The notes under the pieces: generated by a model
Databases searched by the model: none
Told to the model about the DNA's origin: nothing
Seen by the model: the letters and a program-made list of their open reading frames with translations, nothing else
Translations under genes and position numbers: made by a program
Part shown: piece by piece, positions 10,891 to 23,517 of the stretch
How positions within the stretch are numbered: position 1 is the first letter of the stretch
Layout of the letters: each line of letters starts with the position of its first letter
Assembly: GCA_008704415.1 (NCBI GenBank)
Contig: VXIS01000045.1
Location: 62,001 to 126,000 of the forward strand
Direction: 5' to 3'
Origin: Sphaerosporella brunnea
Lineage: Eukaryota; Ascomycota; Pezizomycetes; Pezizales; Pyronemataceae
Length of the DNA: 64,000 nt

Positions 10891-12299
10891 GCGTAAATTG
10901 GTTGCTTTTGTGACCCGCGACGCGCGAACTCGACGGCTCACCTGGGAAGCCTGAACGTTTGCAGAAAGTTATTGATGCTGGAGGCAATGCAATACCATAT
11001 TAGAGTAGATAGAAAACAAGGTGCCCGACTTTTGTCACGTGCTTTAGTCATCAAAAAGTCCCCTAATCAGCCTAGAATGCTTTGCCACTCGGACTCACTA
11101 CTGTTTTAGGAAGGGTGCCCGACTTTTGGCTGTACCCGAGTACAATGCAGGCTGGAATCTAACTCTAAAGTTGTCCAGATCTTCAACCTGCGTGGGGGTA
11201 GCCTTAGAGACTCGGCAGTGGCCACGATTAAAAGCAAACGATGGCCTTGGAAATAGTGCCTAGGCACATAAATAAGCGACGAAACATGGAGGTACATGGA
11301 TGGCGCAATACTAGGTACTCTACTGCGCGCTTGTTTCTCCACAGGCATCCAGGTAGGATACCTGTTGACAGCACCAGCTTGAGACATGTTCAACAACGAT
11401 AATCACTGAGGCTCCAATTTCCGGATCCAACTACTTCAGCTCGTATCTGAAAGGGAAGGACGGCCTCACAATGTACTCGGCCGTGATCTGAGCCTGTACA
11501 ACCAGACGGGACTCAGCCGGGTTGTGATCTTGTCCAACTGCGTCCAGGAACAGACCTCCCGTGCTCAACAGGCATGTTTTGCCAAAGGCAACAATGTGTG
11601 GATGGAGGGGACACGCCGCCTGGCAGACAGACAGCCACCGAGAGAACCAGAGTGAGGCCAAGAAGCGTCTGCAGCCGACTTTCCTCGGGACCAAGAACCC
11701 CGATCGCCTTGCAAGGGCTCTGAGTGGTGCGGTGCGATAGCTGTCTGGTGTGCTGTATTGAATTGAAACACAGCAAACGTTATTATACGCTTCCCCAGGC
11801 CTTCTTTGGTAACTACTGTGACCTTACTCTATTTACATGCATGAAGAGCATGCCTATAGAGCATGCCTATTTCTATACAATTACCGCGGTGACTCGGAAT
11901 TTCTTGTATCACTGATGTTATCGGCCAATATATCCAAGTCGCACACCTCCCCGGCACCCAATGCTTTTTCTCGGAGGAACTGTCTTTTGTCGACTGCCGT
12001 GCAAAATAGTCGAACAACCGAAGGATGCAAATACTGCCTAGCTCCCCAATCAACCCAACCCCCGTTGTCTTAGAAGAGTGGCGGACGTGTTTAGCTCAGT
12101 CGCACCCAGGAGTACTTAACGCCCTTGATTTCCCTCTCTTCTGTTCCCCATCCACCGCGTGTTTGGAGTATTCGGTCGAGGTTCGCAGCAGCTGTTTCAC
12201 CAAGGTCACGGTCAACCATCTTTTTACAGGACCTTCGAGAGCTTCAGCGAAGCTTAGGGACGACGACCGGATTTTCTGGTTAGCGAGTCACAATACAAT

Positions 12300-14043
12300 A
12301 TGGAGAGCAAGGTGTACGACTCTTCACCGGCCGACATCTCAGCTCAGAAGGTTCAGCATGTTTCAAGACCAGGCTCTGTTGAGTCTGGAGAGATCGGCAA
12401 GTTCACTGCCGCACAGACTAAGGCCCTTTTGAGGAGGATGGATTGGCATCTGGTGCCCTTTTTGGCCCTGCTTTATCTGTGTGTTTTTCCATCCGATGGG
12501 CAGATAGCCGCAGCAAATACTGATAGTCGAGCCAGGCTCTCTTTCCTTGATCGTAGCAACATTGGAAATGCTCGTCTCGCTGGTCTTGAGGAGGACCTCG
12601 GCATGAAGGGCCTGGACTACAATGTTGCCCTGGCGGTGTTCTTCCCCTTCTACGTCGCAGCGGAGGTACCTTCCAACATTATGATGAAGAGGACCAGCCC
12701 TTCGAAGTGGCTTTGCACTATTATGGTTGCATGGGGTATTTGTAAGTTCCTTCGAGGACGGCGCCCGACCAAGCACGAACTGACGAATGACTAGGCATGA
12801 CGCTGATGGGCCTCGTTACCAACTACGGCGGACTTCTCGCAGCTCGCATGGCCCTCGGTTTGGCAGAAGGCGGTCTTTTCCCCGGTGTTACCTTCTACAT
12901 CACACTTTGGTACCGGCGCCACGAGTGTGGTCTCCGCATGGCCATCTTCTTCTCCGCTGCCACCTTGGCTGGTGCTTATGGCGGTCTCTTGGCTCGTGGT
13001 ATTACTGAAATGCACGGTGTAAGTTTTCCACGTCCTCGAATCAGAACGTCCCGAGAACTGATAGGGCTTTCCTTTTAGATTGGAGGCAAACCCGGTTGGG
13101 CATGGATCTTCATCTTGGAGGGGCTTTTGACCCTTGTTGTGGCCGTCATCGCGTACTGGGCAATTTACGACTATCCTGCGACGTAGGTTTCCAATTTTCT
13201 CGCCATGAATATGCCATTAATCAACACTCGACATTTAGTGCGGAATTCTTGAGTTCTGAAGAGAAGATCGAGGTCGAACGCCGCCTCAAGGAGGACCGCA
13301 CCTCTTTGGCCGACGAATACGACATCAAATACTTCTTCCACGCCCTCAAGGACTGGAAGATCTACGTGCACATGTTCATCACCATCGGCATCTTCACCCC
13401 GCTGTACTCCATCTCGCTGTTCCTCCCGACCATCGTCAAGAACATGGGCTACACGGCGGAAAAATCCCAGCTCATGAGCGTCCCTCCCTACGTAGCGGCA
13501 TGCGTCATGACCATCGCCATCGGCTACCTTGCTGACCGCCACAAGCAGCGTGGCATCTACATGATCGGCGGCTGCCTGATCGCGATAGTCGGCTTCGTAA
13601 TGTTGATATCCACCCACAAGCCGCACGTGCAGTACGCAGGCACCTTCTTTGCGGCGTGCGGCATCTACCCGAACGTTCCCATGGGTGTTGCATGGAATGG
13701 AAACAACATAGGCGGCTCGACAAAACGTGCCGTCGGCATCGCCATGCACGTAGGCTTTGGAAACTTGGGTGGTGTCCTCGCTGCCTTCTCCTACAGAGCT
13801 ACAGATGCCCCCCGGTACTTCTCGGGCCATGGACTGCTGATCGGAACTACCACGATGAGTGCGTGCCTTTGCTTGTTTATGACGCTTTACTTGCGCCGCG
13901 AGAACGCGCGCAGGGATATGCTCATGGCGGAGAAAGACCTTACGCTCGACTCATACACCGAGGAAATGAAGGAGGCTGAGCGAGAACGAGGGGATAATGC
14001 AACTGTAACCCGCCCCCCCGAGCATATCTACTTAAGCAGCTAA
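12300..14043 (+). CDS. MFS transporter, Dal5/Tna1-type anion:cation symporter
   Basis: Five exons (12300-12478, 12536-12741, 12795-13018, 13079-13182, 13239-14043) encode 505 aa. Signatures of the allantoate/nicotinate/pantothenate permease group are LLYLLSFLDRSNIGNARLAG after splicing (TM1 loop), an AEGGLFPGVTFYITLWYRRHE segment (TM4-5), PGWAWIFILEGLLT (TM6), and the late RAVGIAMHVGFGNLGGVLAA and YRATDAPRYFSGH motifs. About 12 membrane segments are expected, with a central cytosolic loop (SSEEKIEVERRLKEDRTS). It should import a small organic anion at the plasma membrane; the substrate cannot be told from sequence. Intron 1 (57 nt) is in frame and free of stops, so an unspliced reading adds 19 residues inside TM1. 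Its branch site is ACTGATAG and its acceptor is CCAG. Confidence 0.88.
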
Positions 14044-15542
14044 CTAACTGCCATAGTTCTTCCGTTACACGATTTAAAATGTTACGATTAGATATATCGC
14101 GGGCCCGCTGATAAACACCTGACTGGCTAGATGTGTGCTTGGATTCTCATGTTTATATCTTTGGAACTTATTGGATAGGTGGTAGATGGCGCTTTTATGC
14201 CTTTGGGAAGGGTTTTTGTTTAATGGTGCATTGCTTGATGGCTCATGAGTACATAGTGTTGTTTTTCCATGATGTGCCCTGTGCATATAAAAAAATCCAT
14301 GCCGGACAGGCCTGGAAAGTTCTCACGCCAGTTCAAGCGTCCGAGATTGAATGAACGAACTGACGGCCCAGCCGGCGCCACAAAAAAAAGCGGATCCACA
14401 TGCTCCTGGTGCCGCTGAAACCGCTACCAATGTATATATGTCTAAGTCTATCTCGTGTTATATGATAGCTAGTTACACCATCGCTCACTCGGACCAACAT
14501 CAACCCACCGGCACCGAGAAGTTGGCGAGTTCGATTAGCGGGCCAAATTCTACTGTAGCCGCTGGTGTAGAGTCGCCGCAGGTTTTTTTCCTGGGTCTAG
14601 ATACGTGGTAGTGGTTCGGTAGTTGTGGCTGTTGGAAATAGGGAAATTGAGCTTTGCTCCGGAAATCACAGCCCGACTTCGATGACCGGGTCCGGAGTAG
14701 TTTCCCTCTTCTTTGCCCCGAAGGTGGAAGATCGCAATGGGGTTGCTGCTTAAGGACGGTCCTCGGTATGTTTAAAAGAGTAGTAAGAGCACAAATCACC
14801 CTGAACGTTTCCGTTGAGATCCTCTACCTACTTTACGCAATACGTTCCTTAGTCGCTGTGTTGTCATCACCGTTGTTGATGTTATGATATCGGCGTTGGG
14901 AGTAACTACTCTAAAAATGTCAAAGGTATTTGCAAAGGACATCGGTGCGTGCACTTCCTTCATTGGAAATCAACTCAGTTCGACTGCGATGTGAACTTAA
15001 TTATACCACCGCTCGGGCTGGGCAGTGTTCTCAATAGCCAGCCAGCCGGGCTGGCTGCGTTGGGCTGCGTTGGGCTGATCAAAAAGTCAGCCCTCGCAGC
15101 CCGGCCGGCTGGCTGTGGGCTGCATGAGCTGTTATTCGGGTATGAAGAATGGACATCATTGTTGCTTCACTGGTGATCACTCGGTACCAATTCGCGACTT
15201 TTACAAAGATGCAGCCCACAGCCAGCCAGCCCGGGCTGACAACCCGGGCTTTTTGAGCCGGCTATTGAGGAGAACACTGGGTGCTGGGTATTGACAGCAC
15301 TGGTTATGACGAACTCTGCCAATGCTATGAATCTTTTCCGGAGAAACTCAATACCGGACACGACATACGATCAATTTCACGCGATTTCACAAAGATGGGG
15401 AACCCAAAAAATGGACATCAACTCTCTCGACTCCAAATCATGAACATCGTAAAGAAACCGCAACAAAAAAAAAAGAATTTTCCCAATCCGAACCTAAGAA
15501 ACCCAATCAAAGAACAGATAATGCAACCACCAGACCACCTCC
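14044..15542. other. Intergenic with hAT-like MITE
   Basis: This lies between the convergent MFS and EF-2 genes. Apart from the element at 15023-15279, I see only AT-rich 3' flank. About 180 bp nearest EF-2 (from 15361) are A-rich, as expected for its 3' UTR. Confidence 0.4.
15023..15279. mobile_element. Non-autonomous hAT-like MITE, copy A
   Basis: The left end CAGTGTTCTCAATAGCC is mirrored at the right by GGCTATTGAGGAGAACACTG. Further in, both arms carry GGCTGGCTGTGGGCTGCAT, so the terminal inverted repeats are long with one internal length difference. It is 257 bp with no coding capacity. CAGTG termini and short length fit hAT-derived MITEs. The expected 8-bp target duplication is poor: GGGCTGGG on the left against GTGCTGGG one base beyond the right end. 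Related ends occur at 42123-42237 and 55457. Confidence 0.65.
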
Positions 15543-18276
15543 TTACAACTTGTCGTAGTAGTTGTTGACGTCCGGTACCTGCTCCTTCAATCCCTTGCGC
15601 TTCCGCATCTCCTGAACAATTTGTCCAGACTTGGAGGTAGCATCGATAGGAGAGCCACCAGGAAGGACCTGCCAGTGGTCGAAGACAGACTGGGGGAAGG
15701 CCTGTCCACCAGTGTTGGAACGGAGGTCAGCAGTGAAACCGAAGGACTCGTTGACGGGCAAGTAGGCCTTGACGTTGAACAGAGGAGTTCCAGGGCGCTG
15801 CTCCTCGGAAAAGACGTGACCTCTTCGTCGGGTGAGGACACCGTAGATACCACCCATGGCCTGCTCGGGAACCTGGATCTCGACCAGGTAGACGGGCTCG
15901 AGAAGAGCGGGTTCGGCCAACAGAACGGAGGCGTACAGCACACGACGAGCAGTGGGGATGATCTGTCCACCTCCACGGTGGATGGCATCAGCGTGTAGGG
16001 TAACATCGAGGATGTTGAAGCGGACGCTGCGCATGGGCTCCTCAGCGATGGGTCCCTCGCGAGTGGCCCACTGGAATCCGGAAACAACGGAGTCCTTGAT
16101 TTCGTTCAAGTACTGAACAGCCTTGGTCTGGTCAACCAGCAAGTTGGCGCCGTTGGCGTCAGGACCGAAGCACCAGATCTTACGGGCATCGGTAACATCC
16201 CATCCGTGCTCGTCGGCAAGGATACGGGCACGAGCCTTGAAATCGTCGCGAGGGCTGATCTTGCCAGACTCGATGTCCTTGGAGACTTCCTCTCCCAAAG
16301 GCTCGGCAGAGACGTACAAACGGTTGTGCTTGTTGGGCGACTTGGACAGAGCAGTCATGCTGCTGGTGGAAGCGACGGATTCACGGTAGGAGACGACGGG
16401 AGGCGAAACCTTGAGGGGAATACCGGCGTGGTCCTCCTCCAAATCCTTCAAGCAAATCTCCAAGTGCAACTCACCGGCACCGGCAACGATGTGCTCACCG
16501 GACTCGGAGATGTAAGTCAAGACACAAGGGTCGGACTTGGACAGACGCTTAAGACCTTCGACCAGCTTGGGCAGGTCGTTGGCGTTCTTGACCTCGACAG
16601 CGACCTGCACGACAGGGGAGACGGAGAACTTCATGACCTTCATGTTGTGGGCAGTGTCGGAAGTGGTAAGGGTACCAGACTTCAACAAGAACTGGTCAAC
16701 ACCAACCAGACCGCAAATGTTACCAGCGGGAACATCGTCAATGGGCTCAATGTAACGACCCATCATGAGAATGGTGCGCTGGATGGCCTTGATGAACAGG
16801 TCGTCCTTCTTGCCAGGGATGTAGTTGGGTCCCTGGATGCGGACCTTGATACCGGACTTGACGGTTCCGGAGAAGACACGTCCGAAGGCGTAGAAACGAC
16901 CCTTGTCGGAAGTAGGAACCATCTTAGAGACGTAAAGCATGAGAGGCGCCTTGGGGTCACAGTCGCGGATACCAACACCGCACTCGTCGTCAATGGGACC
17001 CTCGTACAGAGTCTCGGCACGGTAGCGCTGAGCAGTGACGGGGGAAGGAAGGTGGAGACAGATCATCTCCAAGAGAGCGTCGGCAGCGGGAAGGAACTTC
17101 TTCATGACGATCTTGAGCAGGGGCTTGCCCTCGAGGTCCTTCTCCTCTCCCTTGAGCTGGATGTCCAACTTAGTCAGGAGAAGAGCGGTCTCCTCCTTCT
17201 TAAAGTTCATGATGGCGTGGAAAATCTTGAAGATGGGGTCCAAGATGAACTGGTTGAAAGCACGCTCCAAAGGCTTGCCCTCGAACTGCTCAATCTTGGT
17301 CCACTTCTTGGTCTTGGGATTGAAGAAAGAGTCACCCTGTGTAATTTGTTAGCATTGCGTCGATCATGCTCGAAAACGGAATGCGATAAACATACCCAGA
17401 GACGCTCCATCATCTTGTTCTTGTCAACACCGAACTTCTTGGCGTAACGTCCAGCGAACTGGCGGACAGTGAAGGCCCATCCGTGAAGACCGGAACCGAA
17501 AGCAATGGTACCCTTGTCGGGGTAGACTTGGCAGTCACCGAGAGCCTTGTCGAAGTAGGTGGCGATGATCACGTTTATAGACTCGACGGTACGGGCGAAG
17601 GACTGGTACAGGTCCTCCTTGGAGACCTGGAGCTCCAACAACGCACGGTCGACCTTGTTGATGATACAGACGGGCTTGATACGCTCACCAAGAGCCTGAC
17701 GCAGCACAGTCTCGGTCTGGACACACACACCGGAGACACAGTCGACGACCACCAGGGCACCGTCGGTGACACGGAGGGCAGCCGTGACCTCAGACGAGAA
17801 GTCGACGTGACCGGGGGAGTCGATCAAGTTGATCAAGAACTCGTTACCGTTGGTCTTCTGGTTGCTGATGTCCTTGACATCCTCAGGGTCGAGCTGCGCG
17901 TACAGAGAGATGGCAGTGGACTTGATGGTGATACACCGGTCCTGCTCGTCCTGACGGGTATCGGTGAATCGGGCCTCACCAGCCTTGGCAGCAGAGATAA
18001 TACCAGCACGCTGAACGAGCGAGTCGGTAAGGGTGGACTTTCCGTGGTCGACTAGAGCGGCGAAGTCAGAATTTTTTCACCTCCAAGACGGACAATTGAC
18101 AAAACTTACCGTGAGCGATGACGGACATGTTCCGGACGTTAGTCGTCCGGTCCATGAGCTCACGGATCTGCGGGACGGTGAAGCTGTAGAAAACATTGTC
18201 AGTTCGCAATGTTCACGGTCGCGATCCGACAGAAAAGTCGAGCGCAGGAGCTCAGGGAGGCGACTTACTTGACCAT
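15543..18276 (-). CDS. EFT2: Translation elongation factor 2 (EF-2)
   Basis: Four exons: 18269-18276, 18110-18183, 17396-18051 and 15543-17336, giving 843 aa against 842 in yeast. The first coding exon is only 8 nt (ATGGTCAA). A second intron splits the P-loop codons between AHV and DHGKS. GTPase motifs are AHVDHGKS (26-33), DSPGH (105-109) and NKVD (159-162). The diphthamide loop [12 protein letters not shown] puts the modified histidine at residue 699, the same number as in yeast. The protein ends NNYYDKL. It moves peptidyl-tRNA and mRNA through the ribosome after peptide-bond formation, in the cytosol. The codon choice is strongly biased towards C-ending codons, as expected for one of the most expressed genes. 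Long open frames antisense to it are a consequence of this bias. Confidence 0.98.
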
Positions 18277-19631
18277 CTCGACGGGTTGCTCTTAAAACCT
18301 GTAAAAGTAATTAAGAAGAAAGGAAGCTCGCTGTGTCTTTACAATCGAAGACGGCGGCGAAGCTGGAAAAGAATTGCTCGCTGGGAGATGGCGAAGCAAG
18401 TGGTGGGGGGGGGGAAGGTATGAGGAGAACAGTATTTTTCGGTGGGGGGGAAGGCGGGGCTTTTTAGCTTGGCAAAAATCGGATGGCTCTGAATTATTAA
18501 TTGAGCAGGCTTTGGGGGTTGGGACCAATCAGAGGGCGGCCTTGCTGAGGCTTGGAATTTGTGCGAGTCGCAGTCACGTCTTCGGTACGAGGACAGCGTC
18601 CACATGGGCTAACCTTGGATTTTGGATGCGACACCAGCCACTCCAAATGAGTCGGCAACGTGATCTAACTAACCACCTATGCGAAATGGCTCATGCAAGA
18701 CCCCGCGGGGCTTTCAACTGCAAAGAGTTTTTCTCGTGTGGAAGCGAAATGCAAACGCGGGACATTTAGGGCATCACTCTGCGCGACAACGTGACGTCGC
18801 TGCTGCTGTCAGACTTCGTCACGGTGGCTCATCTTGTCTCGACAGGGACGCCGTTATCGATTCACCAGCCCACCAGCAACGAGCAAGAGAGAACTTTGAA
18901 TTTCGGCATCCTCAAGCCTCAGGCGTTGAGCACTGTCAAAAGAGACGGCTCGTGGGTCCAAATTGCAAAAAGACTGGTGGCGTGATGGGTTATCGTCGAA
19001 GTGGGACCACCTTTTTCTCATGCTTAACTCGGGGAGCCGGAAGTAAAGTGGATAGACGCGGATTTAACTTCCTTCGTAGCAGAAGAGTTGTGCACTAGAT
19101 CTCACTCGTGCATATGCGACTCGACTCATCTGACAACTACCACTTTGGAGTGGAATGTCATAACTTATCACGTTGATTTTGGCTTGTTACTTCTGGGTAG
19201 TTATTTGAATCTCGTTCTCTACGGTACATGTGCACATTTCGTGATATTTGAGTACGCTTCCAAACGTTTACCCTACGCATGCCTTCATCCATTTTCTAGG
19301 CAACAATACATATTGTGACACCATAAGCTTCTGCAGCCGGATGCTGCTTCCACAGCGAGTTATCCAAGTTGAACCTGACCACACCCGACGACGGATGTGC
19401 GGGTAGGTAAATGTCCAGCGACATCATGTAGCACTCGACCAACGTCCATGGAGCCATCCGCCAAAGCCCCCCTTTGGTATTCTGCCACATTCTGCCTGAT
19501 ACCAAAGACATAAGCCTTCAAACTTCGTCTCTTGATTTCTCATCGACTGATACCCGTGTCATTGAACAGAGCTAAAGAAAACCACAGTCGATCTAATGTA
19601 AGGGGTAGCAGTGTCCACCTTGAGTAGCCAA
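18277..19631. promoter_or_regulatory. EF-2 promoter and RRP36 3' flank
   Basis: 1.35 kb upstream of EF-2. It contains a G-rich tract near 18400-18460 (a C-rich leader on the coding strand, common before highly expressed fungal genes). Otherwise unremarkable; no gene supported. Confidence 0.35.
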
Positions 19632-20706
19632 CTAAGACACTTCCCGGCGTTCCCAGGGCATCTTCTTTCGTTCTTTCTGAGCTTTCCGTTTTTGCTTTCT
19701 GGCGATGACACGTTCCGCCTGCTTCTCCGACATCTTCGAAAACTGCTTTTCCAATACCATTTTCTTGATCTCGGCTATAAAGAAGGCATGATTAGCGCTG
19801 ACCGTATTGAAGGAGCCAGAAAAGCCTTACATTTTTTGGGATGATATGGTGTTTTCCCCTGCTTAACCAGTTCTCGTTCTTTCCTGATGTATTCTCTGCG
19901 GACCTCCTCCACTCTGTCCTTATTTTGTTGCGTTTGTTTCCGAGATTCCTGCACACAAAATAGTTAGTGCCCAGCGCCCTGCAAGAGCTCGGAGGCAGTA
20001 AATACCATAGAGATCAGCTTCTTCGAAAGCTGCTCGGTCTTCCGCTCGTCTTTCGTTTTTCGCAGTTCCTCTTTCAACAGCCTCATTTCGTCATTGCGGT
20101 AGTCATCAAGGAACGCAAAGTTCTTTCTGAACTGGCGCTCATCGTACCGGCCATTGACGGCCGGGTCGAATCTAGGATCCCGTGCCTTTGGAATCGGCGG
20201 GGCTTCTACGACTTCTCGTTTCCTCGTCACCGCGCGCTTGGAAGAGATCTCCTGCGGCGCATTTTTGGAGGCCCGTGAAGGAGGCGGGGCTTTCTTTTCG
20301 CTGGGCGGCCTGGCCAGTATGTTTTTAGGAGTTCCCCGTTGCTGCTGTTGTGATTTGGTGATCGTCAAAGAGGTAGAGGTATTGGATTTCTGTTTGTCTT
20401 TGGGGAGAAGTGCTTGCGCCCTTGCAAGTGTAGCGAAAGAAATCTTGGATATTGTTGTGTGCGCGCTCGGCTGAACCAATCATCAGCAATCAAACCAGAA
20501 AACATGATGGGAAAGGCGTACCGTACCTTCTCCGCCGCCGCCTCCTCCTCTTCCTCCTGTTCCGTATCATCTGCGCTGCGCTCATCCGATGCAGCATTAC
20601 TCATTCGCTCATCTTCGTCAGATTGTGCTGCACCGAAATCCGTGCCGGGGTATTCCTCGACGTCGCTATCGTCTCGTAGTTGGGGCTTTACTCGTCTGAC
20701 CTGCAT
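19632..20706 (-). CDS. RRP36: rRNA biogenesis protein Rrp36
   Basis: Four exons (20527-20706, 20006-20470, 19831-19948, 19632-19774) give 301 aa. The N-terminal ~60 residues are acidic (SDEDER, EQEEEEEAA). The RRP36 domain reads RDPRFDPAVNGRYDERQFRK, NFAFLDDYRNDEMRLLKEEL, the KLISM/ESRKQTQQNKDRVEE junction, then KTPYHPKK/SEIKKMVLEKQF. It ends in a basic KQKRKAQKERRKMPWERR tail, the hallmark of the family. Rrp36 is a nucleolar component of the 90S pre-ribosome needed for early cleavages of pre-18S rRNA. Introns are 50-58 nt; one acceptor is preceded by a perfect CTAAC branch site (GCACTAACTATT). Head of a run of four minus-strand genes in the order RRP36, PIS1, MKT1 upstream. Confidence 0.93.
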
Positions 20707-21635
20707 TGTGGCAATGTTGGTTGGTATGAAGGTTGAAGTTGAAGACGCGCTGCGCTAGTGGAACGGATTTTGACACCCCAGTAGCGTTGAGGGCAAATGA
20801 TCTGCTAATCTTCCGCCCCAAAGTGCAGATGGCAGAACAGAGCGGCGCCAGCCAAAAAAATGATAGTTCTTTGATTTTTTGATTATCTCAAGCCGAAGTA
20901 CGCTTTCTATTGAGTTTCAGTACTTCCTTTTCAGTTTATGACTTGTGTCGGAGGTGACTCGGAGTTGTCACCAGAAGATAACCCTACCCTCTGGCGAAGC
21001 ATCATGAAAGATTACTCGCGCCAAGCCTCAGCCGCTTCCTAGGTAATCAGCCCATCTGCCTCCTCCCGTCCTGCCCCGGGGGCAGAAGGCAGTCTGCCCT
21101 TCCGAAATCTCACAGTTGTGTAGCTTTGATTTAGACACCGAAAATCACTCGTCAAACTCAGCGGCAAACGAAATGCACATGCTGTTCACACACCACCCTA
21201 TATTGTCTCCGCAAGGAGGAGTCCAGAAAGAATACAAATAGAAGCAAAGAGGTACAGAGGTACAGACGTTAAAAAAAAAAAGGAAATATCTTAACTAAGA
21301 ATGAGGTAGATAAGTGCGAGTAAAGTAAGAAGTATAGAACCCCTGACGAAGAAAACGAAAAAGACAGCTGTCACGATTAGAAAGAAAAAAAGCAAAAGAC
21401 AATGTCGGAAAAGAAAATAAGTAACCGCAGAAGAAACAGCCCCACTAGGCGGCTCCAGAGAGACCTCTCTGCCTATGGATGTAAACGCCGCCGGTTCAAA
21501 AATACTGCCGTCTGATGCCCCAGTACCCAGCCGAACCCAGTCTATAGTTGTTCCTATGCCCATCTCCCGGCTATCCCCTCGTTAGAGCGAGATGCCTTGC
21601 ATCTGTCTTCGGTCCACCGCCGGCCACACGCATGA
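20707..21635. other. Intergenic, RRP36 promoter and PIS1 3' flank
   Basis: 929 bp. Purine-rich A/G stretch at 21265-21420 on the plus strand, presumably PIS1 3' UTR on the other strand. No gene or repeat family recognised. Confidence 0.3.
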
Positions 21636-22581
21636 TTACAGATTCTTGGCCCTTCGCCTCATTTCAACATCACCCTCCGCCAATGTGATAGCCGCCTTGA
21701 CCATCTGAACGACATTGATCCATTGCTTGGCAGCGCAAATCGGCAGGGTGACGGCTGCAACGACCCAAGGCCAATTGTGGTTCTGGGCAAAGTCGGGGAA
21801 GCTGAGGAGGTAGATGGCGAGGAAGAAAAGCTCGTTGCAGGCGCAGAACGTGAACAAGACTTTCTGCAAGGTTTTCAGCACTCACGAACCACCCATGGGG
21901 GAGTTCCAGTACAAACGTTGTTAGAGTAGTAGAGGTTCAAGATCTTGCTGCGCGTCTTGTCCACCTTCTTGTGCGAGACCGCTCCCGAGTCCAAAGACGC
22001 GTACCTACGGGATCTCCGTGTCAGCCACGGTCCCGAAACGACACATGAGAACAACGGATGCGGCGGTATTTCCTCGGCAGGTGCGCCGGGTGGGGTCAAC
22101 TCGAAAGAGGGGCACGTACATGTGCATGTAGTGACTCGCCAGATCCAGCGAGATGAGAATCTGGAACAGAACCGCGTACTTGGTGTAAGCGGCGCTCAGG
22201 AAAACGAGCAGACAACTGGTCGTGCAGCGATCGGTCACCATGTCTAGCACGGCACCAAACTTTGTGGATTGATTGAATCTGCGCGCCGCGTATCCATCCA
22301 GAGCGTCGAGCAGGCACGACAGCGAGTACAGTATCGCGCAGTAGTTGGGATGGTACGACATGAAGTATAGCGACGCACCGGCAAGTATCACACGCGAGTA
22401 ACCTATTTGGTCGAGCGGCACGGGTCAGCGCCGGAACCTTTTCTTTCCAAACGATTGTGCGGCTCGGCAACAGCAAGTAGCACATACCGATCAGGTTAGG
22501 GATAAAAAGGAAGATGTTCCCGACCTCAGGGTCGGTGGTTGATCGCGGCCGACCGTTTCCATTGCTCTTCGAGGCGGGCAT
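21636..22581 (-). CDS. PIS1: CDP-diacylglycerol-inositol 3-phosphatidyltransferase (PI synthase)
   Basis: Four exons (22488-22581, 22120-22402, 21917-22004, 21636-21863) encode 230 aa. The complete CDP-alcohol phosphotransferase signature D-x2-DG-x2-AR-x8-G-x3-D-x3-D is present: D64, D67, G68, A71, R72, G81, D85, D89. Hydrophobic helices on both sides fit a small multispan ER membrane enzyme. It joins CDP-diacylglycerol and myo-inositol into phosphatidylinositol with release of CMP, so it supplies all phosphoinositides. The second intron uses donor GTACGT and splits the ATG codon of HMHMYASLDSG; the third uses GTTTGT. The family-typical SHKKVDKTRSKILNLYYSNN / KVLFTFCACNELFF junction supports the splice choice. 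Length matches the family (about 220-235 aa). Confidence 0.95.
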
Positions 22582-23517
22582 CCGTAAAGAGGGAGAAGGT
22601 TGCGGTGGGGTATGAGGAGGTCGGGTGTGAGGGTTTTGGCGTCGCAAGATAAGGGTGGGAGGTGCTAGCTGTATCGAAAGGGGATGACACTTTCTCGAAG
22701 CTCTAGGGTCCTAGGGAAAGGAAGTGACAGGTTGACTAAGCAGCGGGTCGGATCGGGGTTGAGTGATGGGGCAGTGATTGGTGATTGATATTTGCGGTGG
22801 TGATTGGGGGTGGTGGTGGTACTTGAAGGTACGCGTAGTCACGGATCAGGAGGTGGAAGAGTGGTGGGGGAGAGGGGTTGCGTTACATAAGAATGAGAGA
22901 CAAAACGAAGCACGCGAGACGGGAAGAAGATGCAAGGAAGAGGCGCTCCGTCCGTCATTGATTACCTACCATTCATATCAATCGTCAGAGCCTCCCAAGT
23001 GAAATGAACAACTAGAAGTCTAACAAAAGGACACCGTACATCCTCACTTATGTAAGTAAGTACATACCATGTAAGCATGGCTGTGTTTCTGTTGGTGAAA
23101 TGTCTTCGCGAAGTCTTACAAAGACGTTCCGTAGAAGTGCGCATACTAAACACGCGCAGTGATCTAGGTTGAGACCCGAACACGGGATATCACTCGGTAC
23201 ACATGTGGATACCCAGCCAATGAATGCCCAACACTTCGGTGGTCGTTTTCACAATCAGATTATTGTCCTCAATTATTTGTATATACAGCCCAGAGAAGTC
23301 CATTACATGCCAACCGGACTTGAGTCGAGCCATACCAGTGAAAAAAAAAAAAAAAAAAAAAAGTCTTCGTAACCATCAGTCCTTGTTCCCCTCTGCCAAT
23401 TCACGCATACGAGATAGAACCAGAGTTATCCCTCTTCGGGTAATCCTAAATCATCCCACCAAGTGAGAAAATATCAACGGTAAATCTTTCATCCGCGCAT
23501 TGTTAGATGGTAAGCAT
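22582..23517. other. Intergenic, PIS1 promoter and MKT1 3' flank
   Basis: 936 bp. It includes a G/T-rich stretch 22740-22880 (pyrimidine-rich on the PIS1 coding strand) and a 22-A homopolymer at 23341-23362. No gene supported. Confidence 0.35.

Larger units (their letters stand above)
7236..12299. other. 5-kb gene desert
   Basis: No gene with family support in 5.06 kb. Contents: a TACTTAAGTACTTAGGTAC-type stretch near 7654-7697; an 8-bp perfect hairpin CTCCGAGA/TCTCGGAG with a 6-nt loop at 8533-8554; a perfect tandem 23-bp duplication at 10845-10890; two copies of GGTGCCCGACTTTTG at 11020 and 11114; and a duplicated AGAGCATGCCTAT near 11843-11872. Open frames up to ~200 codons (for example 9341-9949) have no recognisable domain and lack plausible starts. 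The last few hundred bases should hold the MFS promoter. Confidence 0.45.

Noticed and set aside
16206..17447. 413-codon plus-strand frame
   Set aside because: Antisense shadow of EF-2, produced by its strong codon bias.
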